A stretch of 64,000 bases of DNA, taken from NCBI RefSeq assembly GCF_029784135.1, contig NC_073746.1, positions 32,208,387-32,272,386 on the forward strand. Direction: 5' to 3'. The notes under the pieces were generated by a model. That model made no database searches. It was not told the origin of the DNA and worked only from the letters and a program-made list of their open reading frames with translations. Positions 45,065 to 57,164 of this stretch are shown here, piece by piece (position 1 is the stretch's first letter; each line of letters starts with the position of its first letter). The translations under genes and the position numbers were made by a program. The DNA comes from Toxorhynchites rutilus septentrionalis. Taxonomy: Eukaryota > Arthropoda > Insecta > Diptera > Culicidae.

Positions 45065-46108
45065 TTTCGATAGTGTTATATCTGATTGTTTTGCACTTTT
45101 CTCACCGGATTTGTTTCTCGAATTTAATGACCTTGATCGTCGAGCTTGAGCAAGAAGTAGACTACTCTCCGTAGGTGGTACGATGATTTGTTTCCTGGAT
45201 ACTACATCAGATTCGGACGAGTTAGAATCCTCCCGTTGGTACTTGCGTCCCCGCTTTCTGCTGCTGATCTCAATCTGCATAGCCGCATTCTTTTCATCTT
45301 CTTGGCTATTCGAAACGTTTTCCGCCTTGTCTTGATCAACCGATTCATCTTTTCCACTGATCTTTGTGGATTGTCCCACTCCATCCTGCTTCCCCAGCAG
45401 CACCATACCAGATTTCAACGGTGGTTGAGTTGTGCGACCGCCCAGAACCACACTTGCAAAAGTTCCATATTTCTTATGACTTCCTTCGCCGACGCCAGAA
45501 GCTGTTTCCAGATTAGGATTGAGCTGCAGACGTGTATTAACACTCTGCCGCTTCGTGCAATTTGCCTTGAAATGGTCCAGAGCTCCACAAGCAAAGCATT
45601 TGCTTTGCATACCATCATGAAAAATCCTTGTTCTGATATGCTGGATAAGAAGTTGCGCCGGAATTTCCGAAACAATTTCCATATGAGCACCTCGAACTCC
45701 ATTCCAAATCGGGAAACCAGATTCCGCTGAATACCGTTCTCGCACTAGTTGGCAGACAGTTCCATACTTTGCCAGAACAACGGCGATCTGCTCGTCCTTG
45801 ACCTCTGGAGGCAACCCGAAGATCCGTACGTAGCGGAAAGTACCATTCGCAGGCGCCACAGATAAATGTACGCGATTTCCATTCGCATAACGGAATTCCA
45901 CACTAGTTCCTAGTCTACGAAGCGCTTTTTGCATAATCTCATTCAATTGAAACCGGACAAATAGGCTGTAGTCTTCTCGATACATTGCACTCAGGTCATC
46001 GCAAACCCATCCCTGTTCCTTAAAGAACGTGAAAACCTCCTCATTAGTAGGGTTCCGTGTTTGAGATCCAAAGCGAAGCTTGGTGGTGTTTTCTCTTTTC
46101 GGTTCCAT
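45062..46108 (-). CDS. L1-like ORF1 nucleic-acid-binding protein (intact, 348 aa)
   Basis: The ATG at 46108 (MEPKRENTTKLRFGSQ) opens a 348-codon frame. An RRM-like segment lies at about residues 95-160 (TFRYVRIFGLPPEVKDEQIA) and a CCHC knuckle at about 183-196 (CFACGALDHFKANC; C-x2-C-x4-H-x4-C). A basic, Ser-rich C-terminus follows (RKRGRKYQRED; RRSRSLNSRNKSGEKSAK). ORF1 proteins of the L1/Tx1 type coat the element RNA and act as nucleic-acid chaperones. The stop overlaps the beginning of ORF2. The reading frame is complete, unlike ORF2. Confidence 0.85.
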   Translation of the reverse strand: MEPKRENTTKLRFGSQTRNPTNEEVFTFFKEQGWVCDDLSAMYREDYSLFVRFQLNEIMQKALRRLGTSVEFRYANGNRVHLSVAPANGTFRYVRIFGLPPEVKDEQIAVVLAKYGTVCQLVRERYSAESGFPIWNGVRGAHMEIVSEIPAQLLIQHIRTRIFHDGMQSKCFACGALDHFKANCTKRQSVNTRLQLNPNLETASGVGEGSHKKYGTFASVVLGGRTTQPPLKSGMVLLGKQDGVGQSTKISGKDESVDQDKAENVSNSQEDEKNAAMQIEISSRKRGRKYQREDSNSSESDVVSRKQIIVPPTESSLLLAQARRSRSLNSRNKSGEKSAKQSDITLSK

Positions 46109-46289
46109 TGTTTGGAAAATCGTTTCTTGAACAATACACTGTACTGTTCAATTGACTATTTAACTCAATAGAACAATAGATTTAACACAATATTGAAACT
46201 CTTCAATGGTCTCGAAGCACGTTTGATTCGGACGAAATAGCAGAGCTGGTGGAAAAAACGTCAGCTCTTTTCCAAGGCCTGCTGTTGAC

Positions 46290-48042
46290 TGGGGTCGGAA
46301 ACAGAATCGTTGAAACGAGTCTTTTGAGTTCTGTCGCACAAATAGCTTTCAAACTATTTGTACGCCATTCCTATAATTCCAATGCGCTTCAATGTTTGTA
46401 ACAGCAAGGACCTAGAAATTGTTTCAAAAGCGCGTTTAAGATCCAGAAATACCGCAAATATAGTCTCTTTCGCCTCGATGTTCTCTTTCCATTTTGCTAA
46501 CACCAGGTTCAGTGCGGTTTCACAAGAGTGTCCCTCTCGATATCCCGACTGTTCTGGTATTAGCAAATTGTTGTTATCCATAAAATGAATCAGCTGACCT
46601 TTCACAACAAGTTCTAACAGTTTTTCTAATATGTGCAACATGTTAATAGGGCGGTACTCTTCGGCTTTATCCGTCCCATTAACTTTGGGGATTGGAATCA
46701 CAAGGGATTCCTTCCAAACCTTTGGCACGTGCCCAGTTCGTAGAGATTCATTTATTAGGTCGAGCAGATCGTGTCCAATGACATGACAACAATCTTGAAT
46801 CACTATTGCGTTGACATTATCAGTACCAGCCGATTTTTTCAATGGCAAACAAATACCTTTCAAATCCGCAAAAGTGATAGGTGAAAAACAATCTAGTCTG
46901 CAATTGATAATAGTCGGCTGTATTATTTCGACAGGTTCACTCACCAACTCAATGCTTTGGTTGATCAGTAGAACACTATTAACGAAATAACTGTTAAATT
47001 TATCTGCAATAATTTGGTCTGACGGTTCTTCTGACCCTCCGAAAACTATGGAACGCGGTATACTATTTTTAGAATTTAATAAAGTTTTTAATATTTTCCA
47101 TAATCCTTTGCTATTATTTTGATGTTCATCGATTTTCCTCTGTATATATTCACATCTAGTCTTTTTCAAGGCCTGTGAATATATGTTTCGCGCCAAAGTG
47201 TACATATTCCAATCATTTTATAAATTAGTTCTTACAAACTTTCTGTACTTTTTGTCTCTTTTGCGTTTGAGGTGCAGCAGATCCAAAGAGTACCAGCTGT
47301 TCGAATTAATCTTACTTAAATCAATATATTTTTCAATTACTAATTTATTCGTACACTCTTTCAAATTATTAGTTAGAACAGCTGCTTTATCATCCAGATG
47401 TCCAGTAGTTGCTTCAAAATCCAGGCTTGCCGACACAAGTTGAGACATAGCTTCCCGAGAATATTGTTTCCAGCATTTGATCTTTACTTTGTTTCTATCA
47501 CAGTCCTTCTGTCCATTCTCAATGTTAACAAAAATTGTCTCATGGTCAGTTATTTTGAATTTGGCCTCTGTCGAAGAATGAACAGTAGCAGAATTTGAAA
47601 AGACGTGATCAATTAAAGTTCTACTATGTTTAGAAATTCTAGTAGCTTCGATAACCGTTTGTTTTAAGTTAAAATAATGCGATAATTGTTTCAACTGATT
47701 CGAATTTCGTACATTAAGCCAATCAATGTTAAAATCACCAGCAATTACATTTAATTTACTGCAATCAACGACATTTTCCCACCAGTTCTCCAAAATTTCA
47801 ATAAACGCTTCAATATCATCCCCTGCCGCACACTCTACAATAATCGAACTATCTTTACCGTTTCTGAAATTGGCTATTTTGTGTATTTTTGGATCCAATT
47901 TAGTTTCTAAAATTTTTCTAGTATCATCACTTTTTTCATTAGACTCGACTGGTTTCACCACAATGACTGGGTGAGCCTTACGAGCCACGACATTCGCGTA
48001 ACTTTCAAAATTATTATAATTGTAATTATTCATAAAAAACAT
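46290..48042 (-). pseudogene. CR1-like LINE, 5' part with ORF1-ORF2 fusion
   Basis: One frame (48042-47218) begins MFFMNNYNYNNFESYANVVA and contains a gag-like segment (KPVESNEKSDDTRKILETKL … GKDSSIIVECAAGDDIEAF). It then passes without a break into the endonuclease C-terminus (KLNVIAGDFNIDWLNVRNSN; SRTLIDHVFSNSATVHSS). A deletion has therefore fused ORF1 to ORF2 in frame. A second frame (47205-46354) holds the RT fingers/palm (SAGTDNVNAIVIQDC; VIPIPKVNGTDKAEEYRPIN; EQSGYREGHSCETALN; AVFLDLKRAFETI). A TAG at about 46351 precedes FESYLCDRTQKTRFNDSV. The RT continues at 39714. Confidence 0.8.
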
Positions 48043-48339
48043 TTCTTGACAAATTTCCCTTCATCGATTCATTACGTTTATTTATTACCATAATTCTGTA
48101 CTTGGAGTGTCCAAGTTAACACTTATTGTGCTTGGACTAACATGACTATATATAATATAGTAGTGTTTATTTCCTCATTTGATTGATTTATATTTCATTA
48201 GTTGATGACTGTGAGCTTGAACATGTTAGAATGACTCGTACCTATGGTGATTTCATTATCAATCTTTGTGCAGCAGTCTACAGTTGTTCATAAAGGTAGG
48301 GGTATCATGTCTCAATAAGTTCAAACTGCTTTCAATTCA
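48043..48339. other. no recognisable feature
   Basis: AT-rich sequence only. Confidence 0.4.
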
Positions 48340-50310
48340 TGATTGGATAGTGAAAAAGCATATTGTTTCCATTTTGTACCAAAAAAAATCCCGATCCTAG
48401 AATACAACCCTGGCGAACAGTATTACACCGATCATGATGAATTCCAGGCAGTCTTTTTTTTCTGGAAAATAAAGAAAAAAAAATCTACTCCACAGAGTGA
48501 AAGAGAAGAACACAGTAGCGCGGTGACAAGAAGTTATGATCGATTTAGATATAGACTGGAAGTGACACTAAAATGGTGACGGTGACCGCATAGAAACCGA
48601 GCTGGATCAAGATACGGACCAAACGTTGCCATCTTTGGGCCGGTGCTACAAATTGATTACTCCGAAGAGGGAGCGATGCGCGATCGATCTCCTCAGGACT
48701 CGATCTCGAATGAATGCTCCGATGATGATCGATGCGTGCTGATCATTTCTGCACGATCGCGCCGAGAGTGCAGCCTCGAATGTGTGAGAAACGTCGCCAC
48801 GGTGTCAAGAGCCGTGGCCAGTAATAAAGCGGCGATTGCGTAGCGCCGTACAAGGGCTGCCGAGGTACGAGATAGTTCGGATGGTTGGATGGTTTCGCCA
48901 AGCGCTTGTGCCCTGATGGGTGAAATCAACGAAGAAAAATGGCGATTGAAGAGCAGCAATGAAAACCTATCATTAGCGAAAGGGTTTGCCAAGATTTAAT
49001 CCACCTGTTATGGATACTTTTGACCCAAAGGCAATGGTGTTTGGTTGGGCACTGTTCGTTTTAGGATAGGCGGCTTTTGGACCAGGTTGGCCCTGTAATT
49101 TTCTTAGAAAAAATAAACAAATTTGAATATTTGCAATTCGCTGAAATAAAGACAACTCTCCTTAATTGGTGCTGCACAGCGGTTCGGGGGCAGTCCTGCT
49201 GAGATATTTGGAAACAAGTGGACAAAGAATTTTTTACACTCCACGATCCGGATGGTGCATAGCATAGAGTGCGTTCCAAATTCGCAACTAGTATCTACCT
49301 TTTCCAGTCCAGCCTTTTTGGCTTCGATTGTGGCCACATCAACACAGGAGTTCTCCGCGGGGAGTGGAAAGGTTGATTTCATTGGACGCAGTTTTGCTGC
49401 GGTGAGTGCAAGGTGGTATGGTAGCCGTTTTGCGGACAAAATAAAACCAGAGGGGGACTTCTGTGCATCTTTTGTATTTTGTGTTTTTTTTTCACCTCAC
49501 CAGACAACAAAATTGTCGGACTTTTGCTATGAATCTCGCAACAACTGTTTCCCTGCCAAAGGGAGGAAATGCGAACAAATCATGCGGCGAAGATCTCTAA
49601 ATATTGTGGTGGAAGCACAATGCGAGCGAGGAGAATGTTAAATTTATGGTAGTTTTTTTTTCGGGCATTTCCTTTTTATTCTCGCTGGTTTGCCTCGCCT
49701 TTCGGACTGGTCAGAGGAATAAATGGCGCGGCAAGATTTTACCGCATATTCTCTAATGTGTGTGCTGGTTTCGGACGCCCTGGCCGGCATTACTGTCCCT
49801 TGGCTGAGATAGGAGCGCTGTCACAGTGTTTTTGTTTTTGTGTGTGCTGCGATTCAATCGAAACCGTACACCTTAATTTTGCCGTCTCATTTTCGAACCA
49901 TTTCGGGCCATTTTCGTTGGAATCTAAGATTTATCGTTTGCGCTTTTGGTTTCGCCCTCCGAACGATGGAAAGGCATCCATGTTCCGACCGAAATCAAAC
50001 GCAATTCCATTCGTTGCAGCAATTCAATTTTTGGACTTTCGGTCCAAGAAAAAAAGGGTGTTTCAAGGTGCGGCAAAGCGTGGAGGTCTGAATAATTGAA
50101 CCTCCGAAGGCCGTGATTAGATCACGGAAGGTTGCCCCAAAGGTATGAACTTGGAAATTGACTACAAAGTAAATATTTGGTTATAAAACATGCATGGACG
50201 CTGGCCAGGAGTAGCAGCAGTCGAGCTAAATTGGGTTCGAGCCGGATCACGCGATGCAATTGCGATCCACAGATGGTGAGCACGGGAGCACGAGAGCATT
50301 GGAATGAGAA
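48340..50310. other. GC-richer unique island 4
   Basis: CpG-rich stretches (48590-48900, many CGATC/GATCG) and balanced sequence with overlapping frames on both strands, none recognisable. It resembles islands 1-3 and 5 and is best read as single-copy noncoding sequence. Confidence 0.4.
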
Positions 50311-51789
50311 ACATTTGAATGGGTAGTAGCGCTTGGTTGAAACAATGAAGATTATAAAGCTAGTTTTATAAACGAAGATATTTATTGTACATCATTTTAT
50401 CATTTTGACCCATCTGTTTAGCATCTCTATAAGATAAAAGTGGTTCTTTAGTCGTGATACGGAATCTATACGAAAAGCGTTGCACCCGTAATGAAAACTT
50501 TGAAATCCCATTGATCTGCAGCGGTTATTAAAAGTTCATTTTCAAATTTCCTAAATTGCATCAGATGCTGTTCGAAATTGCCAAAGTATGCTATCGTGAC
50601 CGCAGACTTCATGTGTTGATTCGAGCATACATAATTCAAAAGTGTAAATACTGTGTTTTGGATTCCAAAAAAAAAACTGAGTGAATTCGGGTGTTTCAGT
50701 TTCGAATTTTTTGTTCGACTTTGATCATTGTTGATCATTGACAGAACGTAGAAAACAGTTAAAAAAGGTTTGGGCATCAAGTCGATCAAATGGTTCAAAA
50801 TTCGTTTTGTTTTCGGTCGTAACTGATTCAGGAGTTGATGAACTGTTTCAGTTCGTTGAAGGTTACGTATAACGACGTTTTTCTCACTAACTAACTACAG
50901 AGGCAGCCTAGTTTTATCATTAGTAACAAATTTGAGTGGACATAAAAAGTTTTGACATATTCATGATCGAATTGTCACAGTCGCTAATGTGGATGGTGGC
51001 AGAGAAGAGAAGTGGAACTTGAGAGAAAAAAGTGGCAACGATTTGTGGCAAGAAAATGTAAACAGTGAAAAAATTGACAGATGGTTTACGCTCTAAAAAT
51101 TGAACATATTGTTAAGATGTCTCTAAGAGGGTGGGAGACATCATATATAAGGTGGGAGGTTCGTATATAATGTTAGCATCATCATGATAAACACGGCGAA
51201 TGGGATAGAAATTATGAACTGAAAATTGAATAAAATATACATATACACGCTGAAACGCTGTGGACAAATATTATAATGCATTTTTATCGGCTTATGTATA
51301 ATGCATTATCAAAATAAACCCATATGTAATGTAATCATAACTTGCTGTTCTATTCATAACAACATTTATGGTCGTATTCCACCAATGATGACAGATGTGT
51401 AATTTACGAATGAAGCTTCTCCATAGAAACAGAACATTGAAAAAAAAATTAAAATGTGGTAAGAGCATCAGTTGATATATTTTAAAGCATTCTCATCGGA
51501 ATAAATTGAATGATACAATAATTATACGACTAAATAATGTATGTACGCTTAAAAAACAACTTAAAAATATGATTTCTGAATAAATTTCCTTTTTTTTCAG
51601 TTTCGAACACACACCGTAAAAAGCCATTTTTTTAAATACCCTCTGTTGGTATTGTATCTAGAATTTACAAGGTAATGAAACGTTAACGTCAATTAGTTTT
51701 TAGTAAACAGCTTTTTAGCTGCCGGGGAAATTAACACCAAACTATATACTATATATATTCCATGCCAATTATTGTTCGTAATTGTTCTT
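50311..51789. other. AT-rich stretch, no gene supported
   Basis: A 110-codon minus-strand frame (50798-50466, MNHLIDLMPKPFLTVFYVLS…) is the longest; its composition is protein-like but I recognise no family. A short duplication (GGTGGGAG) lies near 51130-51160. Confidence 0.35.
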
Positions 51790-52700
51790 TATAGTTTTCA
51801 TTCAAGGGCGCTACATTTTTTTATATTTTTTCTCGAAAGCTGAGGGTTTTTTAGACAACATATCCAAAAATGTGCCCTTCTTCGTTTTTAAATTATGATT
51901 TTTCAAATTTAACCGATGGTTCAAAAAATCATGTTTCTCCTTTATTCCAAAAAATACGTTTTTCAAAAATTCATAACTTTTGATCCACTTGCAAAAAATT
52001 TGTTTTTTATTTATAAAAACGGATACAATCAAGAATTACAAGAAAAAAAAATTCAAATTTCTTGCAAGTTTGACATTTTTTCCAAAAAAGACTAACTCAT
52101 TAACTTCAATTTGATGTATCGATAATCTGAATCGGCTTAGTGGTTCAAAAGTTATGAGTTTTTGATAAAAGTCATTTTTGGGAAAAAGTGAAAAAAATCG
52201 AATCACCCCAGCAAACATTAAATCGTATAACTTTGCATATGATAAGTAACATGTAAATTCGTATCAAATCACAATCGCATAAAATATCAATCAAAATATC
52301 GATCATGTATATCTAAACTCGCATAAAATGCAAAAACACGATTTTCCATGTCATCGATGGATTGAGTGGTAACATTGCCGGATCAAATCGCATATCAGAC
52401 CAAAAAGCATCGCATATCGTTATATACGGCTTTACATGCGTACACAATATGGCATATACGTATATAGCCTCCACTTTTGCGTGTATATACTAGTTATATG
52501 CATCATATATCATACAAATGTGTCTTGGTTGTATGTATATCGCCTCCAATTAAAGCTATTCATACGACTTAATGTTTGCTGGGACCCAACAAAAAAATAA
52601 TACAGGTTCAATATTTTACCATAACGAAAACAAGCTACCAATTTTCACGAAAATCTGAAAACCACTATATCAGTTTGGCATGGAATGGCTGCAATAATAC
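51790..52700. repeat. family C foldback copy interrupted by a MITE
   Basis: The left part (CTCGAAAGCTGAGGGTTTTT, GTTATGATTTTTCAAATTTA-like) matches 55310-55460. The right end reads CGAAAATCTGAAAACCACTA … GTTTGGCATGGAATGGCTGC, the inverted family C terminus. A 377-bp MITE occupies 52207-52583. Confidence 0.65.
52207..52583. mobile_element. 377-bp MITE, CCCAGCAAAC termini
   Basis: Terminal inverted repeats of 22 bp (CCCAGCAAACATTAA(A/G)TCGT…) differ at one position. The interior is rich in ATACG/CGTAT and CATAT motifs. ACCC occurs at both flanks, but the exact duplication is ambiguous. No coding capacity. Confidence 0.8.
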
Positions 52701-55194
52701 TGCAGTAATACTGCAATAGTTCACAAATTTCAAAGTTCCCGTTTTTCTTGTTGTTTTTCATGTCTTTTAGTGCGACCATAATAATAATTAAGATTACTGC
52801 ATTTGGATTGATGGTAGAAAATATCATTAACTTCCTTGAATAGTGGATGTGATATAATCCACTTTATATATGTATATATATATATATTAATAAATATTTT
52901 CAAACGAATACATTTGTCAAACAAACTGCAAAACTAAATACTTTTATACTGTGCCTTAATTTTTTGATTTTAACGTTCAAAGACTCTTCAATAAAAATGG
53001 CATTGAAAAACTGAGTAAAACTGACATACAATTATGACGGATGATTGCTTCTTGATTGACGCGTGCTCCAAATGGCGAAGTGCCAATTAAAAGGCACTCC
53101 AACTAAAAAAGCGCTATAAACCTACTATAAAACTGTGAAAAATTTATAAAAAATATACGAAGACTCTTTTTGTCGTTTATGAGTTTGTTTTTTTAAGTTA
53201 CTACTAGGCATGTTTGCGGATTAATGGAAAGATATGATATGTTGATCCTTGATATGAGAATGAAAGTTAACAATTGGAAGAAAAAAAATAAAATTCATGT
53301 GAATGGATACGATTTTTGTGTACAGCACATGTCACGTGGGCCTTTTGCTGATTAAATAAGTAAGATTTCTTCCAAAACGTCATAATTTTACAACCATTGA
53401 GTCGATTTCAAAAATCGTAATATCAAATGAAATCTTATTCTTCTATGAATCAACTTCAATCTGTCATTCAAACAAACTCAAAAATTAAATACTACATAAA
53501 AACTTTAATTATAAAGTTTAGAGAATTTGCGACTTAATTTTCTACAATACGCTCTTTCACACCAAATTTCTATCTTGTCGCAATTTCAAACCTCTCAAAA
53601 TGATAGGTCAAAGAACGAAAAGCAGGAAAAATTAACAAATAATGGGGGGTAAATAATAAAGCAAAGGTAATCATGGATTTTTAATATATTAATCTCATAA
53701 AAATATTGAAAAAATCATTCCTTTTTTAATTTCTCTTTCAAATTTTGATAAAATTGCACTGAATAGTTAAATAAGGGGCAATATTAATATTTGAATAAAC
53801 TGATGTAATTATAAACATGTGTATATAAACCTTCCCATCTTCTCATTTTTCATTAAAGACCTTGCGTCAAGACAGCTAGAAATCCATACACTCTCAAATC
53901 AAGTGTGCCTGAAAAAATTATATTCTTCACGTAAACAAGCGATGAAAATGTGGACACTTTTTAGTCAGTGAATTGTATGGAGTTCCACTGCTGTGATGGT
54001 GGCCTAACGATGACGTTTAGTTTGCAAATGAGTGGCCAACTTTGATTTACCTTCTCGACCGACACCAGGAAATCTTCGTAGAAAGAGTAGTATGGGTCGC
54101 ACACGTATTTTTCAAAACAAATAAATTCGACTGCACTCCCTAAACTTTTGCAAAGGAAGTTGGATAGTTGAGTATAGTATTCTAATGAAAAATCTTTTCA
54201 AATTGTCTGAATTTATAAAAATTACTTTGGTAGATGAAGTCGTGGGTTGTTTCCTGCATTCTTTTTCTTATCATAGCGGTTAAGTCTTACGTATAAGCGA
54301 TGGATGGAAAAAAATCCATCTCTACTTGGTGGAACTAGTTGCTCATTGCATCCAAATATATTGTGAAGTTGCTGGAAAGTTTTAGTTTTAAAATAGTCTA
54401 CATAGAATATAGTTTTGTGTTGCTGCAATAATTACATGATATAATTTTCAATTAACTTTCAAGCCACAAGAAAATTATTCAAACATTTTTACACACATTC
54501 AAAAGCGTAGCGATAGTCATTATAGACATTTCCAATCCTCATAACTAGAACTTTGATATCAAAATGGGAATGTTTACTGTATATTGACGAGGAATGTGAA
54601 TGCAATGTGCCTTTCAAAAATTGAGGCCTCTGATGCGTTCGCCTTAGTATGTTAGATAGCTTTCACATTCCTCGGTATCGAGTAAAGAAAAGAAATCCAT
54701 TCTGAGGCAATCTGGAATAACATATTTTACCAGTTCAAAATATTTCAATCATTCTTCGTTGACCGAATAGCCTCTATTGAGTTGCGGTTTTCGTCATCAA
54801 ATTCCTAACGTCACCAATATTCCTCTAGAATACTATATCGCTCCGAGTTCTGAGATATATGATTGTTTTCAAACATGCTCCACCACCACTCTGTTGATTT
54901 TGGACTATTCTGGGTGTTTTAGCACCATTCGCCCCAGAAATGATAGTTTTGTTTGCGTAATTACTGAAAATTAGGTTCAACCAGCGCCAGTAAAATTCTT
55001 ATTAAGGAAGGTTGCGTGGGAAATTACACACTTAAATCCAGAAATCCTTTGTTGTTTAATGCCCTGATAATATTGATGCATATTGATGTGCAAGAAGAAT
55101 TCAATTCAGATAATATTACACACATTCAGATAATAAAGATACATCGCTTAGGAGCTGACAAAAAATTTATCTCTTCCTATCTATATCTATATAT
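52701..55194. other. 2.5 kb AT-rich stretch, no gene supported
   Basis: It contains a (TA)n microsatellite at about 52863-52888 and a GAGGAATGTGAA/TTCACATTCCTC inverted pair at about 54590/54662. Frames at 54222-54428 (minus) and 54777-54974 (plus) are unrecognised. Confidence 0.4.
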
Positions 55195-55468
55195 ACAACT
55201 ATTTCATGCCAAACCGATATGGTGCTTCTCAGATTTTCGTGAAAAGAGGAAGATTTGTTCTTTATCGCACTCAACTAGACTCGTAACCACGGGACCAGGG
55301 GCGCTATATATTTTTATATTTTTTCTAGAAAGCTGAGGATTTTTTACATAATATACCTCAAAATCAGATATGTATTATTTTTCGTTTTTAAGTTATGATT
55401 TTTCAAATTTAATCGATGGGTCAAAAAATCATTTTTCACCTTTATCCCAAAAATTACTTTTTTCAAAA
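55195..55468 (+). repeat. family C end, truncated by BEL/Pao
   Basis: It begins TTTCATGCCAAACCGATATG and matches other family C copies up to TTCAAAAATTCATGAC, where BEL/Pao sequence starts. Confidence 0.7.
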
Positions 55469-55479
55469 ATTCATGACTA

Positions 55480-57164
55480 CCGCTACGCGAAGACCGGTTA
55501 CCCTATCTTGGAGGCGCGTATCAGCTGGCTCAGCGCCGGTTCCTATCAACTGAACGGCGTTTCAGGACGAACCTCCGTGACAGCTATCATCAATTGGATG
55601 AGTACGCGAGATTGGGGCACATGCAGCGCACTACTCATACAGGTAAACCATTTACTTTTCTACCTCACCATCCTGGAATCCGCTCTGATAGTACCACAAC
55701 AAAAATACGTGTAGTTTTTGATGGTTCGTGTAATGAAGGTAATCAATTATCGTTAAATGACGTATTATATGCCGGACCAACGGTTCAACCAACTTTAGTA
55801 TCGATTGTTTTAAATTATCGAATTCCTAGGTATGTGTTGAAAAAATGTTCAGACAAATTTGGGTTCATCCGGAGGATCGACGTTGGCTTCAAATTTTTTG
55901 GAGAATAAATTCGACTGATCCGCTTTCAATATTTCAATTGACAACAGTTACATATGGCACAACGTGTGCTCCTTTCCAAGCTACGCGAGTTTTGATGCAA
56001 TTGGCAGATGATGAAGAGTCGCGGTTTCCGTTAGGTGCAAAAATAATTAGGAAAAACACTTATGTTGACGATACATTGGCTGGTGGTGACGATTTGAACG
56101 ACGTTGTCAATGCTGCAGCGCAGTTAAGGCTGCTATTAGCCGCCGGCGGTTTCAGTCTTCGGAAATGGTGTGCTAATGACGCGAAGGTTTTACGGGAAAT
56201 ACCCCCTGACCTAATTGAGATGCCGAGTGAGATTGAAATAGATAGGTCGTCGTCAGTGAAAACTCTAGGGTTGCTCTGGAATTCTCACATCGATCGATTT
56301 GTTTTCAAAATTGCAGATTTATCCAGCACAGATACGATCTCTAAACGCGTTGTTGTATCGGAAATGGCCCAATTATTCGACCCCATGGGCCTAGTCGGAT
56401 CGGTAGTTGCAGCAGCTAAAATCTTCGTACAGCGTTTATGGATAGTTCAGCATACGTGGGATGAACCACTCCCGGATGAGTTGAAAGACTGGTGGCAAGA
56501 TTATCGCGAACAACTGCCACTACTGCACCAGTTGAGAGTGCCTCGACGTGTAATCACTAGTACGTCATATACGATCCATTGTTTTTGTGACGCATCCGAA
56601 CGAGGCTATGGATGCTGCGTATATATAGTTTCTACTAACACGAGTGGTGGTAGAAAAAGCAACCTACTAATCACTAAATCGAGAGTTGATCCTCTAAGAA
56701 CACAATCAATCCCTCGCTTGGAATTGTGTGCTGCTTTGCTAGGCAGTCAACTGATTAATCAAATTCTAACTTCCACAGAATTTTCTGGATCTGTGGTATT
56801 TTGGACAGATTCGTCAGTGGTATTGCACTGGATTAATTCACCGTCATTTGCTTGGAAAACGTTCGTATCGAATAGAATTTCAGAAATTCAAAAACTTTCT
56901 GACGGACATACATGGAGGCATGTTCCATCAGAAATGAACCCAGCTGATCAAATATCTCGAGGAGCTCAGCCGAAACAAATTTTGAATGATAAATTGTGGT
57001 GGCATTGTCCAGAATTTTCATTGAAACCTGAACATCTTTGGCCAATTATTGAATCTGCAACAGGTGAAAATGACGTAGACTTGTCGTATCGTTGCTCACT
57101 AAAAATAGTGCTCATGAGCATTGGGACATTTTTGAAAGATTTTCGGAGCTGTCGAAATTGTTGA
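55480..57164 (+). pseudogene. BEL/Pao pol: reverse transcriptase and RNase H (broken)
   Basis: It starts in mid-domain (the RRF…MERRF-like region), then TKIRVVFDGSCNEGNQLSLN and a frame break plus small deletion at about 55840-55850 (RYVL joined to MFRQIWVHPEDRRW). The catalytic box is KNTYVDDTLAGGDD (YVDD at about 56060), followed by KTLGLLWN and FDPMGLV, the BEL/Pao thumb. The RNase H-type segment is HCFCDASERGYGC, then LELCAALLGSQL and FWTDSSVVLHWI. The product would copy element RNA into DNA. Frame breaks make it non-functional, and the continuing integrase lies in another frame from about 57092. Confidence 0.85.

Larger units (their letters stand above)
40979..46290 (-). mobile_element. 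nearly full-length L1-like LINE (5.3 kb)
   Basis: From right to left: ~180-bp 5' UTR, ORF1 (46108-45062), ORF2 (about 45064-41815, mildly disrupted), a 3' UTR with three tandem units, and an (AAT)n/A-rich tail at 40979-41006. The right boundary near 46290 is where CR1 coding (RFNDSVSD) stops. Target duplication not identified. Confidence 0.8.

Noticed and set aside
45188..45730. 180-codon plus-strand frame
   Set aside because: Antisense shadow of the L1-like ORF1.
52207..52583. CRISPR-like or satellite array
   Set aside because: Internal CATAT/ATACG motifs are irregularly spaced and the segment has clear MITE termini.
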